A program made the position numbers and the translations under genes. Positions 1-8,952 of a DNA stretch of 64,000 nucleotides are shown piece by piece. Below the pieces are notes generated by a model, which was not told the origin of the DNA, did not search any database, and saw only the letters and a list, made by a program, of their open reading frames with translations. This stretch comes from an uncultured Gammaproteobacteria bacterium (GTDB lineage: Bacteria; Pseudomonadota; Gammaproteobacteria; Steroidobacterales; Foliamicaceae): NCBI GenBank assembly GCA_951828235.1, contig OX639965.1:827191-891190 (forward strand). The letters run 5' to 3'. Position 1 is the stretch's first letter. Every line of letters starts with the position of its first letter.

Positions 1-162
1 CTGCGGACTGTATTCACGAACCAGGCGATCCAGCTCCCCCCAATGGGGTTCGCCGGCGCGCGCCGGCAGGTGCCGGCGCGGCGTAATGACGCCGCCGGTC
101 GCGGTCGCCACGCCCACGCGCTTCATTCCGAAGTCAAGGGCAATCGCAGGCTCGGTCCGCAT
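1..162 (-). CDS. ruvX: RuvX/YqgF Holliday-junction resolvase-like protein, 3' part cut off by window edge
   Basis: Only the first 54 codons lie in the window, read leftwards from an ATG at 160-162. The N-terminus contains ALDFGMKRVGVA, the RNase H-fold D-F-G-x-K-R-x-G-V-A motif of the YqgF/RuvX family (a putative Holliday-junction nuclease, also linked to pre-16S rRNA 5' processing). It starts 30 bp after yqgE, in the usual gshB-yqgE-ruvX order of gammaproteobacteria, which supports the call. The remaining roughly 90 residues lie outside the window. Confidence 0.85.
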   Translation of the reverse strand, partial: MRTEPAIALDFGMKRVGVATATGGVITPRRHLPARAGEPHWGELDRLVREYSPQ

Positions 163-192
163 TACGTACGCCGCGCGGGCGGAGTAATCGCG

Positions 193-756
193 TCAGGCGT
201 TGCCGGCTTGCAGCCCCAGCCGGGAGACGTCCACCCCCAGCAGCGCGGCGGAAGCGGCCCAGCGCTGCTCGTAGGGGGTCTCAAACAGGATTTCCTCCGT
301 CGCGTCCACCACCAGCCAGGAGTTGGAGCGCAGTTCCTGTTCCAGTTGACCCTCACCCCAGCCGGCGCAGCCAAGGGCAAGGAGCGCACGGCGCGGGCCC
401 TTGCCTCCTGCGATCGCCGACAACACGTCACGCGAGGTGGTCACCTCGATGTTGCCGCAAACGGAGATCGTGGAATCCCAGCTGCCTCCGGCCTCATGCA
501 GCACAAATCCCCGTTCGCGGTTTACCGGTCCGCCCTTGAGGATATTCTGGTTGGCGAGGTCGCGATCCCCGCTGTCGAGTGCAAGCTGCTCGAACACCTC
601 TCCGAGCTTCATGTCGGAAGGTCGGTTGATGACGATCCCCAGGGCGCCGTCGCTGTTGTGCCCGCACAGGTACGTGACGGTCTGGCGAAAGCGGGAATCG
701 GGCATCGCCGGCATGGCGATGAGAAGCTTGCCGGAAAGTGAGTCGAATTCTTCCAT
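193..756 (-). CDS. yqgE: YqgE/AlgH family protein
   Basis: A 187-residue protein, normal length for the UPF0301 (YqgE/AlgH) family. Typical segments are LSGKLLIAMPAM near the N-terminus, GALGIVINRP at about 40, the GGPV...GFVLHE block in the middle and ALGCAGWGEGQLEQE near 130. The biochemical role is not settled; in Pseudomonas the homologue AlgH is linked to alginate regulation. It lies between gshB (45 bp upstream) and ruvX (30 bp downstream), so it is probably the middle gene of one leftward operon. Confidence 0.9.
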   Translation of the reverse strand: MEEFDSLSGKLLIAMPAMPDSRFRQTVTYLCGHNSDGALGIVINRPSDMKLGEVFEQLALDSGDRDLANQNILKGGPVNRERGFVLHEAGGSWDSTISVCGNIEVTTSRDVLSAIAGGKGPRRALLALGCAGWGEGQLEQELRSNSWLVVDATEEILFETPYEQRWAASAALLGVDVSRLGLQAGNA

Positions 757-800
757 GACGGCCGGTTTCTGCGTATCTGCCGGGATTATATCTACCGGCG

Positions 801-1763
801 CTACGAGACACTCCGGCCCACGCGCTCAAGCAGGCTGTCGAAAAGCAGGGCGGCGGCGTCCACCCCCGCCAGTTTCTGGATTTCCCGGATTCCCGTGGGG
901 CTGGTGATGTTCACTTCGGTCAGGTAGTCGCCGATGATGTCCAGTCCGGCAAACGCCACTCCGCGAACCGCCAGCTCCGCGCCTACGCGCTCGCAGATCT
1001 GAACGTCCCGGGGCGTCAGATCGCACACCTCCGCCCGCGCCCCGGCCATGAGGTTGCCGCGATTGTCATCGGTCCGGGGCACGCGGTTCAGCGCCGGGCT
1101 CATTGGCCGGCCGTCAATCAAAAGCACCCGCCGGTCGCCGTCAACGATTTCGGGCAGGTGCCGCTGCGCCATCGCGTAGCGGGTTTCGCCGGCGGTGATG
1201 GTCTCGAGAATCACCGCAAGGTTCTTGTCCGCTTCGTCCAGAGCAAAGATCGAATGGCCTCCCATCATGTCCAGTGGCTTGACCACGATGCGCCCATGCG
1301 CGGACAGGAAGGCGCGGATGCTATCCATCGACCGGGTTACGATCGTGGGAGGCGCGAGTTCGGGGAACCACGCGATGAACACCTTTTCGTTTACGTCGCG
1401 CAGGGCCTGGGGATCGTTTACCACCAGCGCCCCCTCGTCCTGGGCCCGCTGCAGCACGTATGTTGCGAAGATGTACTCGGCGTTGAACGGAGGATCCTTG
1501 CGCATGAAAAGGAAATCCAGATCACCGAGGGGCATGTCGCGCGCAGCATCGAGTCGGAACCAGTCGCCGTCGTCATCGGTTACTTCAAGCGGAGCTCCCC
1601 GCCCGTAGGCGCGTCCGTCCCTGATTTCGATATCGTTCAGAGTGAAGTGATAGAGCGAAATACCGCGCCGCCGCGCCTCTCGGAGCAGTGTCAGGGTGCT
1701 ATCCTTTTGCGGCGTGATGGTACCGATAGGGTCCATGACTACGCCGAGAGTTCGGGATTTCAT
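801..1763 (-). CDS. gshB: Glutathione synthetase
   Basis: A 320-residue ATP-grasp enzyme that joins gamma-glutamylcysteine and glycine to form glutathione in the cytosol. It begins with the family pattern LGVVMDPIGTI, has FMRKDPPFN at about 88, the ATP-grasp stretch IVVKPLDMMGG near 160, and ends with TEVNITSPTGIREI, the conserved metal/substrate loop. Length matches the E. coli enzyme (316). It is first in the gshB-yqgE-ruvX operon and diverges from ampD across about 60 bp. Its product is the cofactor of the adhC/fghA pathway further along the window. Confidence 0.96.
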   Translation of the reverse strand: MKSRTLGVVMDPIGTITPQKDSTLTLLREARRRGISLYHFTLNDIEIRDGRAYGRGAPLEVTDDDGDWFRLDAARDMPLGDLDFLFMRKDPPFNAEYIFATYVLQRAQDEGALVVNDPQALRDVNEKVFIAWFPELAPPTIVTRSMDSIRAFLSAHGRIVVKPLDMMGGHSIFALDEADKNLAVILETITAGETRYAMAQRHLPEIVDGDRRVLLIDGRPMSPALNRVPRTDDNRGNLMAGARAEVCDLTPRDVQICERVGAELAVRGVAFAGLDIIGDYLTEVNITSPTGIREIQKLAGVDAAALLFDSLLERVGRSVS

Positions 1764-1823
1764 CTTCGGAGATCAGGAAATGACGCTGGCCGGGCACATT
1801 CTAAGTGGTTGTGGGCGAGTGAA

Positions 1824-2396
1824 GTGATTAGGCTGAATCCGGACACCGGCCTGATGAAAGGCGCGCGGCAGTCGCTGTGCCCTCACCGCGACGCCCGGCC
1901 GCCGGGATCCGACATCGGCCTGCTGGTACTGCATGCCATTTCGCTGCCGCCCGGCGAGTTCGGGGGCAGCGAAATCGAGGACCTGTTCTTCGGAAGGCTC
2001 GACCCGTCGGCTCACCCCTACTTCCGGAGGCTGGCGGACTTGCGGGTTTCGTCGCATTTCCTGGTGCGCCGCGACGGCGAACTGGTGCAGTTCGTGAGCG
2101 TGCTAGAGCGCGCCTGGCACGCCGGCGAGTCCGAGTTCCGTGGCCGTTCTTCCTGCAACGACTACTCCGTCGGACTGGAATTGGAGGGCGACGCGGCCAC
2201 TCCTTTCACCGATAGGCAATACAATCAGGCCTGTGCCGCCATAACGGCTTTGCGGGACGGTCTGCCGTCCCTGCGGAACGCACCGGTCGTGGGACACAGC
2301 GATATTGCCCCGGGGCGCAAATGGGACCCGGGACAAACTTTCGACTGGGCGAGGCTGGCGGCGAAACTGGCCCGGGCTGGAGAGCGCGAGAAATGA
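1824..2396 (+). CDS. ampD: 1,6-anhydro-N-acetylmuramyl-L-alanine amidase AmpD
   Basis: A zinc amidase that removes the stem peptide from anhydro-muropeptides in the cytosol during peptidoglycan recycling. With the GTG at 1824 it is 190 residues, normal for AmpD. Zinc-site signatures are LLVLHAISLPPG (His), LELEGD (catalytic Glu region) and VVGHSDIAPGRKWDPG (His and Asp). The reading frame stays open far upstream but that part is antisense to gshB, so the GTG just after the gshB promoter region is preferred. The stop codon overlaps the ampE start by 4 bp. Confidence 0.9.
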   Translation: MIRLNPDTGLMKGARQSLCPHRDARPPGSDIGLLVLHAISLPPGEFGGSEIEDLFFGRLDPSAHPYFRRLADLRVSSHFLVRRDGELVQFVSVLERAWHAGESEFRGRSSCNDYSVGLELEGDAATPFTDRQYNQACAAITALRDGLPSLRNAPVVGHSDIAPGRKWDPGQTFDWARLAAKLARAGEREK

Positions 2397-3256
2397 AACT
2401 ATTGGCCCTGCTTATTGGCATATACGCTGAACGCTACCTGGCGCGATGGTCGCATCTGCGTGAGTTCCGGGGGCTGGAGGAGCAGGCGAACCAACTGGCG
2501 CAACGCCTGATTCGCCTGGACAAGCGCGCCGCGCCGTACATCGTCGCGGGCCTTACGCTGGTATGCGCAGTCCCGGTCGGAATCATTGCCTGGCTGCTGC
2601 GCGACGACTGGATGATTGTGTGGTTCGTGTTCGCGGTGATCGTCCTGTTGTTCTCCTTCGGGCCGCGCGACCTGAAGGCCGAGGCCCTCGCCTTCCACGA
2701 AAAGGCCGATGCCGGCGATGCAGACGGCGCCAGGGCACAGGCGGAAGTCATCCTCGGCGGGGGGGCGCCGGACAAGCCGAAGGACCAGGCGGCCGCGGTG
2801 GAAGAGGCAACCTACCGGAAAGCCAATAACCGGATTTTCGGCGTAATTTTCTGGTTCCTGGTCGCAGGACCACTGGGTCCGGCATTCGCTTTCGGCTTCC
2901 GCGTGCTGAACAGCCTGCGCCGTTTCACGGGCACCCTGCCCGGCGGTGAAGAACTGCATCGGGCTACGGTCAAGTTGCACGGCGTGGTGGCTTGGATTCC
3001 GGCCCGCATTACGTCCGCCAGCTTCGCCCTGGCCGGCAATTTCGACGACGCGGTCAACGCCTGGCGCGGCATACCGGCCGACCAGCAGCCCAACCTTTTC
3101 GAGGGCACGGGCACCGTTCTCGGCGTGGTTGGCGCGCAAGCGCTGGGCGACCGCCCGGACCGGGTGCGGGGCGCCGTGGTGCTGGTGGAGCGCAGCCTGC
3201 ACTGGGTCTGGGGCCCGATCGTGGCGGTAGCGGTAATCCTGGGCGTGGTGTACTAG
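2393..3256 (+). CDS. ampE: AmpE-like regulatory inner-membrane protein
   Basis: A 287-residue membrane protein of the AmpE/CobD-like family, starting at an ATG that overlaps the ampD stop (ATGA). Hydrophobic segments lie at the N-terminus, at about 52-90, 147-165 and at the extreme C-terminus (VWGPIVAVAVILGVVY). The motif YRKANNRIFGVIFWF and the following GPLGPAFAFGFR segment resemble the conserved AmpE core. AmpE is described as a sensory or accessory membrane protein coupled to ampD; its exact function is unclear. No ampC or ampR lies in this window. Confidence 0.85.
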   Translation: MKLLALLIGIYAERYLARWSHLREFRGLEEQANQLAQRLIRLDKRAAPYIVAGLTLVCAVPVGIIAWLLRDDWMIVWFVFAVIVLLFSFGPRDLKAEALAFHEKADAGDADGARAQAEVILGGGAPDKPKDQAAAVEEATYRKANNRIFGVIFWFLVAGPLGPAFAFGFRVLNSLRRFTGTLPGGEELHRATVKLHGVVAWIPARITSASFALAGNFDDAVNAWRGIPADQQPNLFEGTGTVLGVVGAQALGDRPDRVRGAVVLVERSLHWVWGPIVAVAVILGVVY

Positions 3257-3678
3257 ACAGCATCTTCAGTCCAAGGGTTTAAGATTTTCACGCCTATACC
3301 TTCGAAATCACTCACGTTTCGAGTCGCCACCGCCAATTCATGCGCTCTTGCCGTTCCGGCGATCAGTGCATCGCCCAGATGAAGTACCCGACCCGATCGG
3401 TGCGCGACTGCCCTCAACCGCGCTGCCCATTCAGCCTCCGTTCTTTCCACGGCAAGAATGCGATCTTCGAATAAAGCGGAAAGGACGGCAAGGGCCTCGT
3501 GCAAACGAGTGCGCCTTCTGCCCAGGGAAAGACACTGCACGCCGAATTCCAGTTCGTGAAGGACAACGGAAGACAGCCACAACTCATTGCGCGCCGACAA
3601 GAAAGAAACCACACTTTTGTCGGGCGATGATTTTGTCAGTTCGGATACTACATTTGTGTCCAGCAACCAGCCGTTCAT
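3253..3678 (-). CDS. vapC: PIN-domain ribonuclease toxin (VapC/FitB type)
   Basis: A 141-residue PIN-domain protein. The acidic residues expected at the metal site are present: LLDTNVVSEL (Asp near 7), LHELEFG (Glu near 43), LGDALIAGTA (Asp near 102) and TRNVSDFEG (Asp near 124). VapC toxins cleave RNA and are held inactive by a partner antitoxin. The start overlaps the antitoxin stop by 4 bp. The 3' end overlaps the convergent ampE end by 4 bp, so the module sits tightly between ampE and pdxH. The RNA target cannot be read from the sequence. Confidence 0.88.
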   Translation of the reverse strand: MNGWLLDTNVVSELTKSSPDKSVVSFLSARNELWLSSVVLHELEFGVQCLSLGRRRTRLHEALAVLSALFEDRILAVERTEAEWAARLRAVAHRSGRVLHLGDALIAGTARAHELAVATRNVSDFEGIGVKILNPWTEDAV

Positions 3679-3959
3679 TCTTGAGACGGCGCGCTGAAAG
3701 GGATCTCCCGTCCAGGCTCATGCCGATCCGGAATTACGAGATCAGTTCCCCGGGGAAAGTGCTCAACCATCCATTGGCCTAGAGGTTTCCGCGTCGGGCT
3801 CAGCGCTTGCAAAGTCTGGGCCGAAACCACAAAGAAGGCCTTTCGAGCGCCTATACGTTGAGGGCCCTCCGTCTCGGATAAACGCAAGATTTCAGATAGA
3901 CGCGCCTTAGCTTCGGCTACGGTCCATACCCGTCTCTTATTGGAGGTGTGTAGTGACAT
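3675..3959 (-). CDS. vapB: Antitoxin of the PIN toxin (Phd/YefM type)
   Basis: A 94-residue protein. VWTVAEAKARLSEILRLSE matches the DNA-binding N-terminus of Phd/YefM antitoxins, and the C-terminal part should wrap the toxin. A longer frame begins at 3986, but the ATG at 3957-3959 has a clear GGAGG ribosome binding site at 3964-3968, and the longer start would lie inside the promoter, so the shorter form is chosen. It is co-transcribed with vapC (ATGA overlap). An imperfect inverted repeat over the promoter suggests autorepression. Confidence 0.85.
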   Translation of the reverse strand: MSLHTSNKRRVWTVAEAKARLSEILRLSETEGPQRIGARKAFFVVSAQTLQALSPTRKPLGQWMVEHFPRGTDLVIPDRHEPGREIPFSAPSQE

Positions 3960-3975
3960 GATGCCTCCGATAGGA

Positions 3976-4014
3976 ATATAGTCCAATCTAGACCATATAG
4001 GCTCAATGAGTCAA
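3976..4014 (-). promoter_or_regulatory. vapBC promoter with overlapping candidate operator
   Basis: On the minus strand TTGACT (4009-4014) and TAGATT (3985-3990) are separated by 18 bp, a good sigma-70 pair 26 bp upstream of the vapB start. The arms ATATAGTC (3976-3983) and GACCATAT (3991-3998) form an imperfect inverted repeat spanning the -10 box. A repressor bound there would block the promoter, as expected for autoregulated toxin-antitoxin operons. Binding is inferred. Confidence 0.6.
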
Positions 4015-4017
4015 CTG

Positions 4018-4060
4018 CTTTACTGCCTTTACTGCCTTTTGCTTTACTGCCTTTACTTGC
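4018..4060. repeat. Short tandem repeat CTTTACTGC
   Basis: Units of 9 bp (CTTTACTGC) lie at 4018-4026, 4027-4035 and 4042-4050, with a degenerate fourth (CTTTACTTGC) at 4051-4060. The array fills the gap between the vapBC promoter and the end of pdxH. It has no open frame with gene-like features and no sign of being a CRISPR. Confidence 0.8.
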
Positions 4061-4061
4061 G

Positions 4062-4733
4062 TCAGGGCTGCAGGCGCCGGGCGCTCCAGGCGCCGGCCCG
4101 GTATTCACCGCCGGCCGCCGCTTCGAGATCTCTCGACCAGCAAATCCGATCATGCAGGCGCGCGCCGCCTTGCATCCATAATTCCACCTCGCGCACCCAC
4201 AGCCGGTAGCCGCCCCAGTGCGGCGGACGGCTTATGGCGCGTGGCGGCTCGCCACTGCCCCAGTCGCGGCCGTCGCCGCCGAACCGGGCCGCCGCCTCGT
4301 TCATCCGCGCCTCAAGATCGTCCCGCGAGGAAACCGGCTTGCTCTGATCGCTGGCCCAGGCGGCGAGCTGGCTTTCCCAGCTGCGGGTAGCGAAATAAGC
4401 GTCGCTTTCGGAAGCAGGCGACATGACCGCCGGACCGCGAACGCGGGCCTGCACTCCCAGCCGGTCCCAGTGAAACAGGGCTGACACCCCGGGACGGGTC
4501 GCAAGCTGTCGACCCTTCGCGGACAGGTAATTTGTGTAAAAAACGAGGAATCCCCTGTCTCCATCGTAGTGCTTGAGCAACACCACACGCGCATCGGCCC
4601 GGCCACTCGCGTCGGTAGTTGAAAGCACAAACGAATGTGGATTCGGCCGATCGGTCAGGCCGGCGGCGGCGTCCAGCCACTCGCGGAGGACAGGAAGGGG
4701 ATCTGCGGGCGGAGCCCCGCTCAAGTCAGCCAT
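4062..4733 (-). CDS. pdxH: Pyridoxamine/pyridoxine 5'-phosphate oxidase
   Basis: An FMN enzyme that makes pyridoxal 5'-phosphate in the last step of vitamin B6 synthesis or salvage. Signatures include NPHSFVLSTTDASGRADARVV (substrate/FMN region, about residues 31-50), GFLVFYTNYLSAKG, FHWDRLGVQARVRG, and the C-terminal PHWGGYRLWV and RRLQP. With the ATG at 4731-4733 it has 223 residues, the usual length, and overlaps the fghA stop by 8 bp. An in-frame ATG at 4790 would add 19 residues of weak similarity inside fghA. It is the last gene of the adhC-fghA-pdxH run. Confidence 0.93.
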   Translation of the reverse strand: MADLSGAPPADPLPVLREWLDAAAGLTDRPNPHSFVLSTTDASGRADARVVLLKHYDGDRGFLVFYTNYLSAKGRQLATRPGVSALFHWDRLGVQARVRGPAVMSPASESDAYFATRSWESQLAAWASDQSKPVSSRDDLEARMNEAAARFGGDGRDWGSGEPPRAISRPPHWGGYRLWVREVELWMQGGARLHDRICWSRDLEAAAGGEYRAGAWSARRLQP

Positions 4734-5586
4734 CGTCACTGGCGTCACCGGCCGCCAGCGCGGCGGCGTGATGGCGGACATGGCCCTCAATGAAGGAACT
4801 GACGAAAAAGTAGCCGTGATCGTAACCGCCGCGCAGATGGAAATTCACGCGCTGGCCGGACTCGCGACAGGCCGCGAGGAACTGCTCGACCCTCAGTTCC
4901 TCTTCGCGGAATGGATCGGCGCTGCCGAGATCGATGCGGATCTCCAGGTCCAGCTGCGCCTTTCTCACCAGCGCGCTGGCGTCGTATTCCTGCCAGGCTG
5001 GGCCTTCCTCGCCCAGGTAGGCCGCGAAGGCCGCGCGCCCCCAGGGCGAAGAAGTGGGGTTCGCGATCGGGGCCAGAGCAGAGACGGAACGGTAGCGTCC
5101 CGGGTTGCGCAGCGCGATCACGAGCGCGCCGTGCCCGCCCATGGAATGTCCGGCGATTCCGCGCCGCGCGGGATCGATCGGAAAGGACGATTCCACGAAC
5201 CGCGGCAGCTCCCTGCTTACGTAGTCGTACATCCGGTAGTGCGCCGACCACGGAGCCTGGGTCGCATTGAGGTAGAAGCCGGCTCCCGAGCCCAGAAAGT
5301 CCTCGTCGTCTTCGCCCGGAATACCTGTATTTCGGGGACTGGTATCGGGCACGACCAGGGCCAGGCCGGATTCAGCGGCGAAGCGCTGGGCGCCGGCCTT
5401 GACGGTAAAGTTTTCCTCGGTGCAGGTCAGGCCGGAAAGAAAATAAAGCGCCGGCGCCCTGCCGCCTTCCGCCAGGCCCGGCGGCAGGAACAATGCGAAA
5501 CGCATCGGGCAGCCGCAGGCGTTCGAGGCGTGTTCGACCGTAAGCTGCCGGCCTTCGTGGCACCGGCTCTCCGTCACGATTCTCAC
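4726..5586 (-). CDS. fghA: S-formylglutathione hydrolase
   Basis: A 286-residue serine hydrolase (esterase D family) that splits S-formylglutathione into formate and glutathione. The nucleophile elbow GHSMGGHGAL lies near residue 147, and YFLSGLTCTEENF near 48 is the family's oxyanion-hole region. The C-terminal GGYDHGYFF supplies the catalytic His. It lies 10 bp downstream of adhC, the enzyme that supplies its substrate, so the two form a complete glutathione-dependent formaldehyde oxidation pathway. Confidence 0.96.
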   Translation of the reverse strand: MRIVTESRCHEGRQLTVEHASNACGCPMRFALFLPPGLAEGGRAPALYFLSGLTCTEENFTVKAGAQRFAAESGLALVVPDTSPRNTGIPGEDDEDFLGSGAGFYLNATQAPWSAHYRMYDYVSRELPRFVESSFPIDPARRGIAGHSMGGHGALVIALRNPGRYRSVSALAPIANPTSSPWGRAAFAAYLGEEGPAWQEYDASALVRKAQLDLEIRIDLGSADPFREEELRVEQFLAACRESGQRVNFHLRGGYDHGYFFVSSFIEGHVRHHAAALAAGDASDDG

Positions 5587-5596
5587 AGGCAGGCGA

Positions 5597-6784
<1,188 letters not shown>

Positions 6785-7759
6785 TCAGGCGACGCGGTCG
6801 GGCGGCTCCTCACCGGCGAAGAAACGATCCAGGTTTTCCTTCACCCGCATTCCCATTGCCTCGCGGGTCTCGCGCGTCGCGCTGCCCAGGTGCGGAAGCA
6901 GTACCACCCGGCCGATTTCCTTCAGTTCCGCGGGGACCTCCGGTTCGCGTGCGTAGACATCCAGGCCGGCGGCGGCCAGGCGTTCCGATCGCAGCGCCCT
7001 GGCAAGCGCATGTTCGTCCACCAGCGCTCCGCGCGCGGTGTTTATGAGTATCGCCCCCGGGCGCATGCGAGCCAATTGCGGCTCGCCGATCATCCCTTCC
7101 GTTTCGGGGGTGACGGGGCAGTGCAGCGACACGAAGTCGCTGGTCTCCAGCAGCTCGTCCAGGCCGGCGCAGACCTCGACGCCCAGTCCGCGCGCCTCTT
7201 CGTCCGACGGAGGCCGGGGATCAAAGACACGCACGCGCATCCCGAATCCCTGCCCCGCCCGCTGCGCCACGGCCCGTCCGATCCGCCCGAATCCCACCAG
7301 GCCCAGGGTCTTGCCGCTAACCCGAACGCCCGGAATATGGGTCGGCCGCCAACCCGCCCAGTCACCCGCCTTTAGCCTGCGGTCGCCGCTAACCACGCCC
7401 CGCGCCGCCGCCAGCATCAGCGCCATGGCCAGGTCGGCGGTGCAATCAGTAAGCACATCCGGCGTGTTGGTGACCACAATTCCGGAGCGCCGGGCGGCAT
7501 CCAGGTCGATGTGTTCAAAGCCAACGCCGAAGTTGGCCAGAATCCGGGTGCGCGGCGACGGCACGCGAAGCACGTCGGAATCCAGCCGATCCGTCACGGT
7601 GGGACAGAAACCGTCGGCGCGGCGCAGGGCCTGGCGCATGGCTGCCGCACTCATCGCGTGGTCCCGGGCATTGGACCAGACTTCATAGTCCTCATCGAGG
7701 ATCGACTCGACGCGTTTCGGCCAGCGCCGGCTGAGTAAGATCCTTGCCCTGGGTTTCAT
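6785..7759 (-). CDS. D-2-hydroxyacid dehydrogenase (glyoxylate/hydroxypyruvate reductase-like)
   Basis: A 324-residue NAD(P)-dependent dehydrogenase. NFGVGFEHIDLDAARRSGI is the usual substrate-loop region, LGLVGFGRIGRAVAQRA near 148 is the Rossmann motif, INTARGALVDEHAL carries the catalytic Arg region, and LLPHLGSATRETR carries the catalytic His. The family reduces glyoxylate, hydroxypyruvate or related 2-keto acids; the precise substrate cannot be read. It lies 25 bp downstream of tyrA on the same strand. The 78-bp gap to adhC, which is downstream, carries a dispersed palindrome. Confidence 0.88.
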   Translation of the reverse strand: MKPRARILLSRRWPKRVESILDEDYEVWSNARDHAMSAAAMRQALRRADGFCPTVTDRLDSDVLRVPSPRTRILANFGVGFEHIDLDAARRSGIVVTNTPDVLTDCTADLAMALMLAAARGVVSGDRRLKAGDWAGWRPTHIPGVRVSGKTLGLVGFGRIGRAVAQRAGQGFGMRVRVFDPRPPSDEEARGLGVEVCAGLDELLETSDFVSLHCPVTPETEGMIGEPQLARMRPGAILINTARGALVDEHALARALRSERLAAAGLDVYAREPEVPAELKEIGRVVLLPHLGSATRETREAMGMRVKENLDRFFAGEEPPDRVA

Positions 7760-7784
7760 CTCTGCCTGGTGTCGTGACAGGACA

Positions 7785-8876
7785 CTAGTCGCGCGCAGCC
7801 AGGTAGCGGCGGCCGCTTTCCATCAGCCGCACGAAAGCCGACTCGTCGCCATCGCCAACGATTCGGGAGAGCTTGTCGACGGAGGACATCAACTCGCCGA
7901 GTACTTCCGCGCCATGCGGATTCAGCCGCTGAATTTCGAAGTAAAGGTGCGGGTTGTCACCGGCCACCGCGCGGGCGACATCGAGCTGGGCGTCAAAGGT
8001 GGTGCTCGACAGGCGGGCCAGCACCGGCGCCTGCTCGCCGCTTTCCTCCAGCGCGTGGATGAACGCCAGGTTGATCGCGTGGGAGACTCCCAGCACCCAG
8101 GCGATGAGCCGGTCGTGCTCCTCCAGCGGCACCTGCAGGATTTCGGCCATGGTGCCGCCGAACACCCGCGCAGCGGACCGGGCCGCCTCCGGCGCGCCGA
8201 CATCCATCAGCAATATGTGACAGCCGGACAGCAGGTCGGTATCGGGTCCGAACATGGGGTGGATCGAAGCCGCCTGCATTCCGTCGGCAGCCATGCTCCG
8301 CAAAATGTCCCTAACCGGATTCTTGATCGAAGCGATGTCGAAGATCAGTCCCGCATGGCGCGCCCGGTGCATGTCCGCAAGAATGCCGGCGCTGGCCGCT
8401 ACCGGCGCGGCAACGACCGTGAGCTCGAAGTCCCCGGAAGCGTCGCGCCAGTCCTCCACGTGGGGGAGCTTCCTGGGCGGACTGTGCGGATCGGCGACCG
8501 TTACCGCGTAACCCTGCGATCCCAGGAATTCACAAAACCAGCGGCCCATCTGACCGCCGCCACCCACGACCAGCGCCCGGTGGCCCTGGCCCTGGCCCCG
8601 AGCCTGCAGCCGCACCCGCTCCTGGCGCGACAGCGACGCGTTGATCAGCAGACGCACGATGTCCTCGGCCAGATCGCCCGGCAGACCCGCCTTTTCAGCC
8701 TGGTCGCGGGCCCGGGTCACCACGCGCACCTCCTGGGCGAAATCACGCGAGGGAACGCCCGCGTCGTGCTTGACCCTGCCGACTTGCGCGGAGATGTCCT
8801 GGCGCCGCGCGAGCAGGCCGATGATCTGGCGGTCGATGGCGCCTAGCTGCTTTCTGAGGTCTTCCAGGTTCGGCAT
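7785..8876 (-). CDS. tyrA: Bifunctional chorismate mutase / prephenate dehydrogenase (T-protein)
   Basis: A 363-residue fusion. Residues 1-90 form an AroQ-type chorismate mutase helix bundle (LRKQLGAIDRQIIGLLARRQ, with VGRVKHDAGVPSRD). From about 98 a Rossmann-type prephenate dehydrogenase starts at ALVVGGGGQMGRWFCEFL, with SIHPMFGPDTD later on. Together they convert chorismate to 4-hydroxyphenylpyruvate for tyrosine synthesis. The E. coli T-protein is similar (373). The stop codon lies inside a CACTAGT motif at 7783-7789. Confidence 0.94.
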   Translation of the reverse strand: MPNLEDLRKQLGAIDRQIIGLLARRQDISAQVGRVKHDAGVPSRDFAQEVRVVTRARDQAEKAGLPGDLAEDIVRLLINASLSRQERVRLQARGQGQGHRALVVGGGGQMGRWFCEFLGSQGYAVTVADPHSPPRKLPHVEDWRDASGDFELTVVAAPVAASAGILADMHRARHAGLIFDIASIKNPVRDILRSMAADGMQAASIHPMFGPDTDLLSGCHILLMDVGAPEAARSAARVFGGTMAEILQVPLEEHDRLIAWVLGVSHAINLAFIHALEESGEQAPVLARLSSTTFDAQLDVARAVAGDNPHLYFEIQRLNPHGAEVLGELMSSVDKLSRIVGDGDESAFVRLMESGRRYLAARD

Positions 8877-8910
8877 GGGACAAGCGGATCGCGGCGAACG
8901 GCGAATTGTA

Positions 8911-8924
8911 CGGGCGTACGCCCG
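8911..8924. other. 14-bp perfect palindrome between phytase and tyrA genes
   Basis: CGGGCGTACGCCCG lies 29 bp after the phytase stop on the minus strand. It could fold as a hairpin in the phytase transcript, but no U-run follows in that direction, so a standard intrinsic terminator is not supported. It may mark the end of the phosphate operon or help form the tyrA leader. Confidence 0.4.
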
Positions 8925-8952
8925 CCCGGGCTTTTCCTGTGCGCCGTCGTGA

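Noticed and set aside
4018..4060. Possible CRISPR array (CTTTACTGC repeats)
   Set aside because: Units are 9 bp, directly adjacent and without spacers, and no cas gene is present. The same applies to GGGTCTTAT at 54884-54915.
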